Assembly: GCF_964355755.1 (NCBI RefSeq)
Contig: NC_092678.1
Location: forward strand, 14,418,922-14,482,921
Origin: Antedon mediterranea
Taxonomy: Eukaryota; Echinodermata; Crinoidea; Comatulida; Antedonidae
Length of the DNA: 64,000 nt
Direction of reading: 5' to 3'
The notes under the pieces were generated by a model. That model was given only the letters and a program-made list of their open reading frames with translations, searched no databases and had not been told where the DNA came from. Made by a program: the position numbers and the translations under genes. Every line of letters begins with the position of its first letter. The stretch's first letter is position 1. Positions 1 through 12,125 of this stretch are shown here, one piece after another.

Positions 1-288
1 AACGAACTGCTAAAAGACAGATATGAAGATGCCGACCACAATGTAAATTCTTTCTCTCCATATCGACAAAAGTTGATTAAATTCGGTAAAGCACTTTCTG
101 AAGAAAATATAACAACGCTTACTCATCTTAAAGGTTTTTCAAAGAAACAACGTAAGAACCAGTGGACTATGATACTAGATCTCGACCGAAGACGTATCAT
201 TACAGAAGAAGGATTGCCATCATTTATTGATGATTTAAAGGAGAATGGAATGAGTGTTGTTGCTGAACAGTTAGAAGATCCAATTTAG
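1..288 (+). CDS. 3'-terminal exon of a death-fold (DED-like) protein, partial
   Basis: The frame is open from base 1 to a TAA-class stop at 286-288, giving about 95 residues with no in-window start. The chain is helical and charged: FGKALSEENITTLTHLK, then a MILDLDRRRIITEEGL segment, then FIDDLKENGMSVVAEQLED. The spacing of Leu/Ile-rich helices, with an acidic-basic LDRRRIITEEGLPSFIDDL stretch, resembles a death effector domain; a CARD or generic death fold is possible. The domain class is my inference from pattern, without a search. It is a last exon because only non-coding AT-rich DNA follows. AATAAA signals at about 562 and 749 could end the transcript. It may belong to an upstream tandem relative of the ankyrin-Roc-COR gene in this window, since such genes often end in death-fold domains. 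Confidence 0.6.
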   Translation, partial: NELLKDRYEDADHNVNSFSPYRQKLIKFGKALSEENITTLTHLKGFSKKQRKNQWTMILDLDRRRIITEEGLPSFIDDLKENGMSVVAEQLEDPI

Positions 289-3200
289 CAATAACGACGG
301 GTATTACTGATGTCAATCTACAATTGAATTATTGGTGGTTAATTAAGATTAGAATCATAGACGTTTTTAAATCATTAAAAGTAACAATGAACATTAATTT
401 AAACTTCCTCAAGCATACAATTTATTAAAAACATTGCAGTGTATACTATTATTATGTAATTAGTAAATCAATAGTGAAACTCAAAGTAGAGAAGTAGTAA
501 ACCACCCACATTATTGGTACGGGTTATCTTTTACATCAATGACGTACATTTAGTATACTCAAATAAATTGATAACAATAATACACTACAATGACGCAGAA
601 GAAAATACATCAAAATAAGTATGTATTGTATAACGTAAGTTGTACCATTTTCAGATGCATAAGCCAGTGCTACAGTATCGTATGTTATTTGTTATTTGTA
701 GTAAATCGGATATAATCGAATCGAAAGTACGGATATACGTGTTTGTACAATAAAACAAAGTAGGACTTTATTCCAATAACGACCTTGGTATAAACGATAA
801 TGTATTTGTTTCCAAAATCGTTAACCATAATATCTTTGAAGTATTAGTGAACTTCCGCATTGGGACGGTAAACCAAAACAACGAGACGACAATGTATACA
901 ATCGATTAAACTGCATATGCCTATTAAGCCCAGTGTATTATGTTCCGTTTATTATCGGTATTGTATTTGGTAGATTTAACGTTCAAGCATGCGGAGCTTG
1001 CACAGTTTATGACATCATTTGTAAAACTTTTCAACAATAAGTGCGCGGTAGCATACGTTGTTTTTTTGTCAATTGTTGTGTAACTGTCATATTGTATCAT
1101 ATATTATGTGAATTCAGTTTGATTCGTATAGATTGATTTTTAAAATAATTGTTTGTAGATTATTCCTTATTACCAAAGACGTATAGCTAACGGAAAATGT
1201 AATCAGTCACGCCCGCCAAACCCGCGGAAAGACTTTTGTTGTATTCGAGTATAGTTTTTTTTCGTTGAGTACTTAATTTACGCAGTATTTTCAGCTTTGT
1301 TACCGTTTTCTATTCGAATGAGTTTCTGTTGAGCACAATCTGTTTACAATTTACCGTTCATTACAGAAACCACTTTCAAAAAATGTATGTTCACTTCAAA
1401 AGTTCCTAATCGAATACGACAATGCTTAAAAGTCAATAAACCGTGTGACCTTGTTCGCATCCATACATTTCGTTATATTTGTTTAAAAAAAACATATGGC
1501 CACCTTTAATTTGCCTTAAAGTCGTGTATAACTAAGGTTTGTTTCAAAATGCATGCCACGTCATACTGATACCATAAATGGCTTCTATAACATTATTTTA
1601 ATGGTTGACATATATTTTTCAGTGAAATGAGATTTATAGCTGCCATTTTAACTTTCGTTTTTAGACAAATATTAAAAATTGGTGAAATAAGCAATAGACC
1701 AAACAAAATAAGTATTGGCCTAACTGAAGTGCCAGGATAAGGCTGGAAAACAATATCAGTTATTTAATAATGGAGTATATTTTCTTTAAATAACATGTAA
1801 ATAGCAACCTAAATTGTACGTACTATTTAACATTTGTATTCATATTATCACGTCTGTTTTGTTATAATTTGTTGTTGTGTTAATCTTTGATTATAATATT
1901 TCTGTCAATTTTAATAACTTGTAATAAATGCCATTTTATTTTTCATTTTCAATTTTTTATTAATTTTATCTCAATTGTATTCAAATCTATTATTTTATTT
2001 AAGCCAATATGTTACTATAAATGTACCGGCCTCTAAATAATTTGTTTTTACCGAAACATTTCTTAATACACGTAACATAAATTTAAATGTATTGATATAT
2101 CTTTAAAATGTCTGTCTATTGCGCTCTCTTGGTATATTTTTTATGTCAGAGTTTCAGAACCTGTCCACACATATAGAGTAAGCCATGGCGTACATCTTGC
2201 GCGTGAACCAGGTAGTGGCGTTATTAACGCAACTCACTCTATGCTCTTTCATCTAAAAGCCCATGAATTGTTTAAGATAAAATAAAGTAAACAATGGTCA
2301 AAAGCAGAGTGTTTTCATATCAAGCGCTGATTATATTTCAAAAAATGGTTTAAAAAAAAACAAACAAATGGTCATCAAGACAGTGTAAAATTTAATAAGG
2401 AACCCTGGGTTTAACTTTTAAAACGTAAGCGATACTTGGACTTAAAAGAATTTAAAATAACGATTTATATTATTGTTAGTTTTTTTGTGAAATGAGGAAT
2501 ACGTTAAATCGCGTTGAATTCCCATAGAGATACCATAATATAGGCTAGTTAAGATGAGATATTTGTACACAGTATCTAAATTTAAGATTACACATTGTGT
2601 TTGTTCTTTATGTTGTTATACACATAGGCCTACATTAGTGTACATAATATGCAAATGAAAGTGTATTATCAAGACATTTAGTTTGAGTATAACGTTGCAC
2701 AACAATAAATTACATTTATATTATTATATACTCTATCATCGTTTTTTTAAAGTAATTAACTCCCTGTTAAAACCAATATGATGGATAATGGCTCATTTTA
2801 ATGAGTTCTTAGAATACACCCAGGATGATTTGTTGTATTATCAATATGGCTTTCGCGTCACAAGTTTTTTTGGAAAGACACTCAAATGTTATTACTTCCT
2901 GGGTTTTGCCTCTTTATTATTTATATTTAAATTATTATCTTGTTTACTTTGAAAGAGAAAAAAATAAATGTTATTATGAATAAATGAATATAAAGTTGCC
3001 TTATGAAATATATCATTAAAGCACTTTCTATTAAAAGATACGGTAAAATAGATTCATATTTAGCTAGTTTGGAAAGTATCAGTAAATGCAATGAAACCAA
3101 TTTAAATCTCTTCGTTCACAAATGAATTAATAACTTAGAGAAGTATGCATAATTCAATATATATATATATTATATATTACTACCAAATCCACTAGTAGCG

Positions 3201-3313
3201 TTGATTTTGTGGACACTATAGTGACCATAGAAAACTGACCTATTCCGTTAACCCACGGATAAAAATGTGTACCTGCTCCCCGACACTGTACTAAAAACAT
3301 ACCGTACAGTCAA
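289..3313. other. 3' flank / intergenic, no gene seen
   Basis: AT-rich sequence downstream of the death-fold exon. I see no coding pattern on either strand. AATAAA hexamers at about 562 and 749 are candidate poly(A) signals. Around 2165-2250 a short imperfect inverted pair (TATAGAGTAAG / CTCACTCTATG) flanks a GC-richer stretch and could be a small MITE. Around 3158-3178 there is an (AT)n tract. Confidence 0.5.
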
Positions 3314-4400
3314 GCATTAGGTATCAGACGTATCTGTTCTTCAGATTTAGATTTTCAGAATCGTACCGAAGAACTAACCGGACATCTCCGGAATAGAAAT
3401 TACAAGAAGGAAAACATCGAAACTGCTATTAAGAAAGCAAAAGATATTCCTCGATGTCAAACACTGACGTACAAACCACGTCAGCCAAATTTGACCAGAG
3501 TGTCATTGGTCACAACCTATCACCCTAGGTTGCCTCCATTACGGGCTATTATTGAGAAATATATGCCCATTCTACAGTCCACAGAACCTATCAGGACTGT
3601 TTTTCCGGAACCACCCAATATTGCATTTCGTAGACCTCCCAACCTTCGTGATATATTAGTCAGATCCAAATTTAAGAGTTAAATTAACTCTCATGACAGC
3701 CACGATCTGGGCAGTCACCTTTGCGGCAAAACTTGTTCATTGGTTGATTCTACTTAAAAAGTTAAGAGTAACTAAACTGGCCGCAATCAATTAATAGTCT
3801 AACCAAAAACGTCATTTATCTCACATACTGTAATATTTGTGGCAAACAGTACGTCAGGGAAACAAAAAAACTCTCCGTATGAGAATGACACAACACAAAT
3901 CAGCTATCAAAACATTAAAGCTTGATCAACCTGTAGCCGAACATTTTAATTCAGCTGGTCACTCGATTGTAAATTTCAGAGTTATTGCAATAGACCACGA
4001 TGTCAAATGGAGCGACAAAACTCGCAAAGACAAAGAAAACCACTGAGAATTACAACTTAAAACTACAAAACCTTTTGGAATTAACATTAGGAACATACTC
4101 CCAGATCGGTAAAATTATTCCATTGACTACCAACATTTAAGTTTCAATATTAACCACCATTGAAGCTGTTTTTTAGTATCATTCCCAGCTACCTTCTTTG
4201 TTTTCAACTCTTATTCAGACTCCAACCTCACACCTTTTGTTGTATTTCTTTTATTCCTGTCCACCCAGGCAGCACTTGCCAGTTTTTATACTACGACGTT
4301 ATCCAAATTCCTTCACTTGCACTGATGAAGGGCTAGTGTTGCCCGAAAGCTCTGCTAACTTTTCTGGCTGTTTTACTTTATCGTTTTGATTTAGCTTTTC
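3314..4400 (+). mobile_element. Penelope-like retroelement remnant (RT C-terminus plus GIY-YIG)
   Basis: One frame from about 3314 to 3682 reads a Penelope-type RT C-terminal tail: LGIRRICSSDLDFQNR, then YHPRLPPLRAIIEKYMPIL, then FRRPPNLRDILVRSK. After a gap of about 120 bases a GIY-YIG endonuclease follows. Its start, YCNICGKQYVRETKK, is in one frame and its continuation, MTQHKSAIK ... QPVAEHFNSAGHS, is in the next frame (about 3810-4046). That is a frameshift near 3865, and a stop at 4044-4046 cuts the conserved tail. The upstream RT core (fingers/palm) is missing, so the copy is 5'-truncated and dead. A hammerhead-like motif lies just downstream, as expected for this element class. Confidence 0.8.
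4322..4357 (+). ncRNA. hammerhead-ribozyme-like motif of the Penelope-like element
   Basis: CTGATGA at 4322-4328 is followed by one extra A, a GGGC/GCCC stem (4330-4333 with 4341-4344, 7-base loop), and GAAA at 4345-4348. A 3-bp stem, AGC with GCT around a TCT loop (4348-4356), then places a UA cleavage position at 4356-4357. This matches the type I hammerhead with a minimal stem III known from Penelope-like elements (established knowledge). The extra A after CTGATGA and the lack of an obvious stem I suggest a decayed or weak ribozyme. Confidence 0.55.
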
Positions 4401-5839
4401 GCTTTTTTTTTGTATCTCCATTGAATTCCAGCCACTGATACCCACATCATTGTCATTTTTTCAGTAACTTCTTCATTTGTATCGATTTGTACATCTTTGT
4501 ACGTCTTTATCTTGGTCGTATTATGTACTTTCAATCATTTCAAACTAAAGTAAATTTTAAAATAATTAAATGTATACAGTTTCTTCTTTTCATCTTTAAT
4601 TCTATTATTTGGTGCACTGAGTTTGTTTTGTGTGCTGGGGAGGGAATATTCCTAGAGAAGACATGGTCAGTAAGTAATTAGGTGGTTTTTGTTCATCCTC
4701 TGAAATCTGTTAACCTTATTGTAGCCTAGGCTAACGCATAAAAGTTCCAAACACGCCCACCAAGCCCGCTTCTAACAGGGTATGCTAACTAATATCTCGA
4801 TATAACGGTCACGCACTGTTAATGACCTTCCCCTTCGTCATCCATGGAGGAAATATATAGATATATATTATTTCCTCCATGGTCTACCGTCCTGTGTAAA
4901 GTCCCTATTATTTATATAATATTCCTTAGCAATCCTGGGCTTTTGTTATAGTGTAGTCCAGTACAGACAGGAACAGAAGCACCGTAGTAAGCACCCAGTT
5001 CTAACGGAAGTACTGTAGGCTATATTATTTAAATGAAGGGAGCACAACATTATGGTGAGTCATTAAGATTGTTTCTGATACAAAAATAGGTCTTATATGC
5101 AAAATAAAAATAAATATTAAAAATATGGAATTGTTCCACGCGACAGTCGTCATATCGCATGTTTTCCTCCGCACTTACTTGTGACTCCAAGGTAATATAA
5201 TACAATTCTCGCGCAATTGGTGGAAAATTTTCCGGGGAAAGTTTCCCCCTTTTGTAGTGTAACCGTCAGACTTTACCCATGCCGAATGTGTAACGTTATT
5301 AGATTTCCTCAAAAGAAGGGAAAATTATAGTTTCCCACTCACAATCCTAAAAACTTACACCCACATTGAAGGAAAAGGAGAGTTTACTCCAAGGAGGAAA
5401 CAAATTTACACAAAAATATGGTGTAAAATCAGAATGATTTTTTACAGTGTATAAGCGTAATACTCCAGCACAGACGATTGGTAACGCCACTGTTTCACCC
5501 GCGACATCCATCTGTGACCTTTGTGATATGCTTTACATTGCTGGTATCCGTTTAGTAAAAATACAAACTCTTCACAAATCAGCATTTCATGCATTGCAGC
5601 AAAGTAGAAAGATCCGGATGTTGTTAAAAGGATTGTCCTTAAAAAACAAGTCCAATAGTCCAAATTAGACATAATAGGAACAGCTACCTATTTATTTAAA
5701 ATCCAAGGTATCATAATATAACCAGTCTCAATCCACTTACTTCTTCTTCTTCTTCTTTCTTGTGGAGATCCAAGAAACATTTATTATACATGACCTTTGG
5801 CCCAAATAATATATATAAATGGTAGTCACTTTTATATTG
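4401..5839. other. intergenic, no gene seen; short hairpins and (CTT)n
   Basis: I see no coding pattern. It holds a 14-bp perfect inverted repeat at 4842-4882, a hairpin near 5420-5450 (TGTAAAATCA / TGATTTTTTACA) that looks like a transposon end, and a (CTT)n tract at about 5740-5760. Open frames on both strands at 5442-5672 overlap each other and show no family pattern. Confidence 0.4.
4842..4882. repeat. 14-bp perfect inverted repeat with AT-rich loop
   Basis: CCATGGAGGAAATA at 4842-4855 is the exact reverse complement of 4869-4882, with a TATA-rich loop of 13 bases between. It could be a foldback MITE remnant or a cruciform-prone site. I see no gene it would serve. Confidence 0.6.
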
Positions 5840-7603
5840 AGCTATTTATTATCCACCGTCTGCCGCTAATGCGGATTTGTTGATTGAGCACATTGTTGAT
5901 ACAATTGATAACATTCGTTCTATGGATTTCGCTGCTCCTATTGTTATTTTGGGTGACTTTAATGACCTAGATCTAGCTGAGCTGGAAGTGAATGTTGGAC
6001 TGTCGCAAGTTGTTAACTTTGCTACACGAAAGGATGCCCTGTTGGACAAGATATTTTTGAGTCGTGCTGATCTTTACTATCTTCCGCAACGCTTAGCGGT
6101 CGGAGTGACCATAATGCCATCCTATTGGAACCACTGATGGAATTACCTCAGCACAAGCGTCTATCAGTGCGTTCTCAGCCATATCGTGACTCCTCTGTTT
6201 TGTCCTTTGGCCAATGTGTTACAACCCATGAGTGGAATGATGTGCTGAATATTGAGGACGTCAATCGAAAAACCAAAATGTTCTCTTCAATTTTGAATGG
6301 TGCTTTTAACAAGATCTTTCCTGTGCTAATTAGGAAAAAGTGCATTGCTGACAAGCCCTGGATGTCCGACAAGATTCGAAGATTAATTGACTCTAGACCA
6401 AATTTGTTTTGTAGGTTTGGTAGAACGGATGAGTGCCGTTCAATTCGCAAATTAGTCCAAGATTGTATTAGAAAGGCTAAAAACAAATATTATTGTAATT
6501 CCTTATTAAGTCTTAAACGTAACAACCCTGCCATGTGGCATAAAGGTATTAAACAACTATGTAATCTTAAGACTAAACTGCCTCTGAGATTAATGCCCAT
6601 TTCTCTAGTGTTTGTAATGCCATCCCTCCTCTTAATTTAAACGATTTGCCTGCTTATCTCCCAGCCCCTGGGCCACCACCTTTAATATATGCTGGTCAGT
6701 TCCTAAAAGCCCTTTGTAATCTTAAGCCTAACAAAGCTGGCCATCCAGATGAACCCCCTATTAAATTATATAGAGATTTTGCTCCTGAACTTGCTGAACC
6801 TGTTGCGGATATCTTCAATCATGCATTGAAAGATGGTGTTTTCCCCGACCTTTGGAAAAGGGCTACTGCTGTTCCCATTCCTAAAACTGTGAATGCTAGT
6901 TCTGTCTCTGACCTTAGACCTATTTCCCTTACCTATATTCTTGCTAGGGTATTTGAATCTTTTATTGTTAAGTGGATTCTTGAAGATATTAAGGGTAAAT
7001 TAGATTCTCGTCAATTTGGTAGTAGGAAAAAGGCTTCCTCAATTCAGTCTTGTTGACTCTACACTCAAAGATGTTGAGAAGGGTAAATGTTATGTTAACC
7101 TATGTGCCACTGACTTTACTAAAGCTTTTGATTGTGTTGATCATAATGTTATTATTATAAAGTTGATTGAACTGGGTGTGAGGTCGTCCATAATTCCCAT
7201 CGTCTGCAGCTTTCTCACTTCCCGTTCTCTCAACACCAAGTTTGCTGGGATTCTGTCATCTTCCAAGTCACTGACTTGTGGGGTCCCACAGGGAACATTG
7301 CTTGGCCCTGAACCTTTCCTAGTACTTATTAACGATGCTTGTGTTGATTGCTGCAGACGATGGAAATATGTGGATGACCTCACCCTTGGGGAGGTCATTC
7401 GCAGAGGTGATTTGCCTTCCATGCAATCCCTGTTAGATGATCTGAGTGTTTGGTGTTCATCCAATAATATGATACCCCAACCCTCCAAATGCCATATCTT
7501 GGTTGTCAATTTTCTTAAGGACAAGTCGGATGATATTATATCGCCTTCTTTTAGTCTGAGTGATTCCATTTTACAAGTAGTTGATCACATGACGCTTTTC
7601 AAA
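5840..7603 (+). mobile_element. LINE A (CR1/Jockey-like), 5' part: EEP endonuclease and RT
   Basis: The C-terminal half of an exonuclease-endonuclease-phosphatase domain is visible: PPSAANAD near 5850, VILGDFNDL near 5945, and SDHNAILLEP near 6105 after a frameshift. A linker with repeated Trp/Lys motifs follows (6125-6640). The reverse transcriptase follows: LKPNKAGHPDEPP, LRPISL, then after another frameshift near 7040 ATDFTKAFDCVDH, GVPQGTLLGP and the catalytic YVDDLTLGE (about 7360-7390). Three frames are used, so it is a dead copy. The frame breaks at about 7604 where an antisense LINE has inserted, and it resumes near 8988. Confidence 0.9.
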
Positions 7604-7896
7604 TTCAAATAAACATTTATTTCTTTCATTCATATTTGAGTAAAAAACATTATAATTTCTGATATTTTATAAACAAATATTTTTTTTTTTTAGAGATATA
7701 ATACAGTAAATCATAATGTATAAAAAGATGATTCAGTTATATACAAAATGAAAGAGGCAAAAAAACCCAAGAAAGTATCGATCAATTGGAAAAAAAATCC
7801 AATTGAAACTTGTATGTTGGGAAGCCATGTAAGAAGATTATATACTTAAATATATAAATGTAAACATATAACTACACAAACACATATAGATCAACA

Positions 7897-7936
<40 letters not shown>

Positions 7937-8987
7937 GAAGCAATTTCGAAAAAGTTTCTAAAGTTAAAAAAATATTACAGAATAGAGAAAACAATTAGTT
8001 ATAATTTGAAATAAGATATTCTTTAAGTTTAAAAGAGAACATTTTGCTAGAAGACGATGATGAAATTTCGGGAGGTAGATTATTGAATAGTTTAGAACCA
8101 CTATAGCGAATGTTATGTTTCATTTTAGTTAGTTTAGGTTGTAGAAGATGAGGTCCCGTGATGCTCTTGTGTTATACGAATGGATTTCAGAGTTAGTTGA
8201 AAAATTACAGGAAAAGTTAGAAGGCAGTTTGGAATTAATATGTTCATAAACGAAAATGCATTGTTGGAGTTTATTAATATCGTGCACAGTTAAGAGTTTA
8301 AGGTTATAAAAAAGGATATTAGTATGAGCAAGACGTGAGTTACCCGAGATAAGACGAACAGCTTTCTTTTGAAGGACGTGTATTTTATTAAGATTTGAAG
8401 GGTAATTATTGGCGCATACAATGTTACAGTAACTAATAAAAGGCAGAATAAAGGAACAGTAAATATTGCGTAAAATTTGAGACGGTAAAAAGGAAGACAG
8501 ACGATAAAGTATGCCAATGTTTTTAGAAATTTTTAATTCAATTTCTTTTATATGATTTTTAAAATATTTAGCTCTTGGTCAATTAAAACACCTAGAAATT
8601 TGGTTTGCTTAACATGGGGAATTACTTGATCACCAATCAGAATTTTATGAGACTCGTCGGTCAGTTTTTGATGACGTATTCCAAACAACATAAAGGTGCA
8701 TTTACTTAGGTTTATTGAAAGTTTATTCACATTAAAATAATCGTTAATATTAATTAATTCTTGGTTAAAAGTATGAAAAATTGATTGAAAGTTAACACTT
8801 TTATAAACACTTGTATAAATATACACGTGACAAATGGTTTAATCAGAAGTGTTAATTTGGAACTGATGCGCAAAAATAGCAGATTAAACGATTATAATAA
8901 AGTATATCAATAACTATAGTAATAAGAATAATAATACAATAGTTTAAAATTAAGATTTGCCAATGTCAGAAATAGAAAGTATAGGAG
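7604..8987 (-). mobile_element. LINE B, 5'-truncated, inserted antisense into LINE A
   Basis: Reading the minus strand from about 8826 down gives the end of an RT domain: INDYFNVNKLSINLSKC, QVIPHVKQTKFLGVLIDQEL (8548-8826). A C-terminal LINE tail in another frame follows: IGILYRLSSFLPSQILRNIY, FILPFISYCNIVCANNYPSN, LQKKAVRLISGNSR (about 8290-8517). The 3' UTR holds a (CA)n tract and ends near 7604 beside an AATAAA-like end. The catalytic YADD is not intact, so only the 3' half was copied. It splits LINE A between MTLFK and LGVIIQNDL, and so is the younger of the two. Confidence 0.85.
7896..7930. repeat. (CA)n microsatellite
   Basis: A run of about 17 CA dinucleotides inside the 3' UTR of LINE B. 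Confidence 0.95.
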
Positions 8988-9715
8988 TTCTTGGTGTAAT
9001 CATTCAAAATGACCTGAAATGAGAACTTAACACTAATCATATTGTGTCTAGAGCTTCTAGACGTTTATTTTCCTTTTGCATTTTGAAGAAAGCAGGTATC
9101 TTAATTAATGATCTGTTGACTGTTTATATGGCGTATATAAGACCTATTTTAGAATATGCTGCCCCTGTTTGGCATGGCGCTATCACTAAGGACATGTCCA
9201 AGTCTATTGAAAAGGTACAAAAGAGAGCTTTGCGTATCATGCTAGGTAACAACTATTTGTGCTATGATCATGCATTGTCTATTACTGGTTTACCTACTCT
9301 TGTTGAGAGAAGACACAAACTTGTGTTGTCTTTCTGGGAAGGCTTATTAAAATCCGAGCTGTTTAGAGAAATACTTCCCCCTCTTCATAAGCCAGCTCGG
9401 TCTCTCAGATTCAACCGCTTTCTAGAAGTACCTCATTGTAAAACCAGCAGACTTAGGTCGTCTCAAGTTCCCACTATGGTGGATATAATTAATATGCACC
9501 ACTAGCTCTATTTTAGATATGTAATAAGTGAATGTTTTAAGGTTTTTTATTCATCTATGTTTTTAATTTTATGGTACGATATCTAATTTTAATAAGATGT
9601 TTCTATTTTTATAGCAACTTTAACAAATTTTTAGGCATTTGTAATACAATTCATTTCAGTCCTTGACTGCCGTTTTATATACCGAATAAAAAAATATATA
9701 TATAATGTAATACAA
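8988..9715 (+). mobile_element. LINE A, 3' part: RT thumb, C-terminal tail and 3' UTR
   Basis: The + strand frame resumes with LGVIIQNDLK, one stop, then SRASRRLFSFCILKKAGI, YMAYIRPILEYAAPVWHG and IEKVQKRALRIMLGNNY, ending at a stop at 9503-9505. Residue pattern and order match the tail expected after the RT core at 7300-7603. The 3' UTR ends near 9700 in GAATAAAAAAATATATATA. Confidence 0.85.
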
Positions 9716-9719
9716 TATT

Positions 9720-10383
9720 AAATACATATCAGTTAAGTGCGTTTAAAAATTCTGTTCTACGTTTAAATGAAAAAAATAAATATTTTCCAAGTTTAACAAT
9801 AAGATCAGTATTTGTGGTAGACATAAGATAAATATATTTTAATTTAGTTGGGTTGTTTGTATAAAAGGAAAACATATATTTAGTTCTAATATCTGAATAA
9901 AATGGACAAACTAAAGTGAAATGATAATCATCTTCAATTGATTGTAAAGCACATAATTTGCAAAATCTTTCATTTCTATTTATACAATTCCATCTTCCTT
10001 TTTCAATTTCTAATTCAAAAATTCCTAGTCTTATCTTAGTCATAATTTGTCTATGTTTGTAATGTGTTACTTTAGTTAGATATTCTTCAATTCCAAAATT
10101 ATATTTAATGTGCTTGTAATATTGGAGCTTAGAGTGTAGCCTAGTATCTTCGTCATTCAATGTCTGTAAGCCTTTGTTTAAAATTTGAAATAAAAGTATA
10201 TACATTATTAACCTGTTGTGAGTACCATATGTTACCAAATCCATTTATGCATAGTATTTGTTTTACGTCATTGGCCCAACATTGCTCATGTCTTTGAGCT
10301 TTTCTATATTGAAAATCATAACATTGTTTAATAAATGTGTCATTGGATTTGGATTACTCTTAGCCAGTAACGAATTATATTAA
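9720..10383 (-). mobile_element. LINE C, 3' part (C-terminal zinc-knuckle region)
   Basis: The minus strand ORF at 9729-10244 contains MTKIRLGIFELEIEKGRW, ERFCKLCALQSIEDDYHF and LVCPFYSDIRTKY. This is the C..C...H....C knuckle typical of the end of this LINE class. Upstream on the minus strand (10244-10383) RYWLRVIQIQ and a shifted QYRKAQRHEQCW continue it. It is split from its 5' part by the Helitron at 10384-11697. Confidence 0.85.
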
Positions 10384-11697
10384 CTAGATGGTACGCTCGC
10401 TTCGCTCGCGTACCATCTAGGTCGTGCCCACAGATGGTTCTCGAATACACAGTAATTTCAGCGTAACAAAACTGGCCATTTCAAATGTACGTACCGCAGG
10501 ACTATATACATTGTCGTTTACAGAAACGAATAAATAGACACAATGATTTATGTAGTCAACTAAAATTAGCACCCTGGGAATTACTTCCGAAGGAGAAACT
10601 TATCACAAAATCAAGTTTTTGATTTGGACTCATTTAAAGAAACCCAATTTGTGTTTTGTATGTAACATTAGGGTTGAGGGATGGGAAAGCGGATAGGTAC
10701 AAAGAGGAACAATTTTTAAATATTATTATTCTTTATCCACTCAGTAACGAAATATTTTTTTCATGTTTTATAGGCCTATAAATAATATACCTCTAAATAC
10801 AGTAAAACATTTGCGATTTAATACTTTTTTTATTTTATTTATTTATTTATTTCTTTTAAATATTAATTGTACACTAATTTTCCCCGTGTATGGCAAGAGA
10901 TTCCTAATTATATTAGAGAACATTCTTTATTTAGTTTAGTTAACACTGTCACTGTCATAATCGATTGAAATATTAAAGTACCATGTCACGATACACAACT
11001 ACGACGTTTATATTTGGTAATCATTAATTAATACAAACGTTGAGAAAGAACTGTCAGTATAAAGTTTATTTGTATATAATAATGTGTTTATATATCTAAC
11101 AGTAGAGCCTATCCACAATCTCGCAAGTTTATTCTCAAAGGGCCCATATATTTACCTACCGTATGTGTTAAACCAAAGGCTCATAAATTTACCTACAGTA
11201 CTTGTGTTAAACCAAACTCTGGCAGACTGAGAGATTGGGATGTTCCATTCATCGCAAATCAATAGATTTGTATATCGTATATTAAATCTATCAAAATAGT
11301 ATTTTTTAAAGAAAATCGGCCTGTCTTCAACATTATGATGGTGTACTCTAGCTGTTGAACCGGTTTTCAGCCATTAAAAACAATTATCGTAGGAGGAGAT
11401 AGGAAAATGCGAAGCCTCCTCGCATTTTTGTGGCGGGTATTTTTCAAGACGGACATCCATTAGACAGTGTATACCACGATCGGAAAACACCCCTATTTGG
11501 GGCAAATCGTTGAACCTAAATTCGTTTTAATCGTCAATAACTAATTATCTAACTTAATTTAATTAGTAAACAGGGTTACATCAGGTGGTTAAAATCAGTA
11601 CCGAAAGTACGAACCAACTTTATATACCATCGAGTACAAATTCGAAAAGTAAGGCGCGATTTACCGAATTTTGCCCTTACGTAAATTTATATATAGA
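10384..11697 (-). mobile_element. Helitron H1, non-autonomous
   Basis: Read on the minus strand it starts TCTATATATAAATTTACG and ends in a hairpin followed by CTAG. It sits between A (10383) and T (11698), the A^T target rule of Helitrons. The 3' hairpin stem is GATGGTACG/CGTACCATC (10385-10420). Length is 1,314 bp. I see no Rep/helicase coding. Removing it joins the two parts of LINE C in one continuous frame. Related copies are at 40170, 46116, 47311 and, partly, 23858. Confidence 0.85.
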
Positions 11698-12125
11698 TGA
11701 TAATTTGAATTTGGATAGTAAATCTTCCACATTCTCCTCTCACTGCAACACTTGGTGCAGAATTACCTATTTCTAGAATGTATTTACAGAATCTTAGATG
11801 AACTTTCTCTAATACTGATATATCATTTAAACCCCATATTTCGCTACCATAAAGTAAGATTGGCATAATCTTAACATCAAATATATGGTTCCATATATTA
11901 ACTTGGAGGTTACCAAAACGCCTATGGGTCAATCCCTTTAATGTGAACAAAGCCTTATTAGCTTGTTGACAATTGTATTATTTGGCTTTATTCCAATTAC
12001 CATTTGAGTTGAAAACAACTCCTAAATATTTAAAGGATTTGACAATGTCAACTGTATTTCCATTGTAATTCCATTTTTCAAATTTGTTAAGATATATCCA
12101 CTTACAGTATTAACATTCCCAAATT
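11698..12125 (-). mobile_element. LINE C, 5' part
   Basis: Minus strand from about 12115: KWNYNGNTVDIVKSFKYLGV, one stop, QANKALFTLKGLTHRRFGN, FDVKIMPILLYGSEIWG, LEKVHLRFCKYILEIG and GECGRFTIQIQII. This is the RT thumb and post-RT region of the same LINE family as 33405-34960. It joins 9720-10383 across Helitron H1. The 5' end is truncated. Confidence 0.85.

Noticed and set aside
5442-5672. Overlapping open frames on both strands
   Set aside because: Neither shows a family pattern, and the region lies among transposon-like hairpins.
6175-6486. 103-residue minus-strand open frame
   Set aside because: Shadow of the LINE A linker region.
7141-7569. 142-residue minus-strand open frame
   Set aside because: Antisense shadow of the LINE A reverse transcriptase, whose + strand motifs (TKAFDCVDH, GVPQG, YVDD) are clear.
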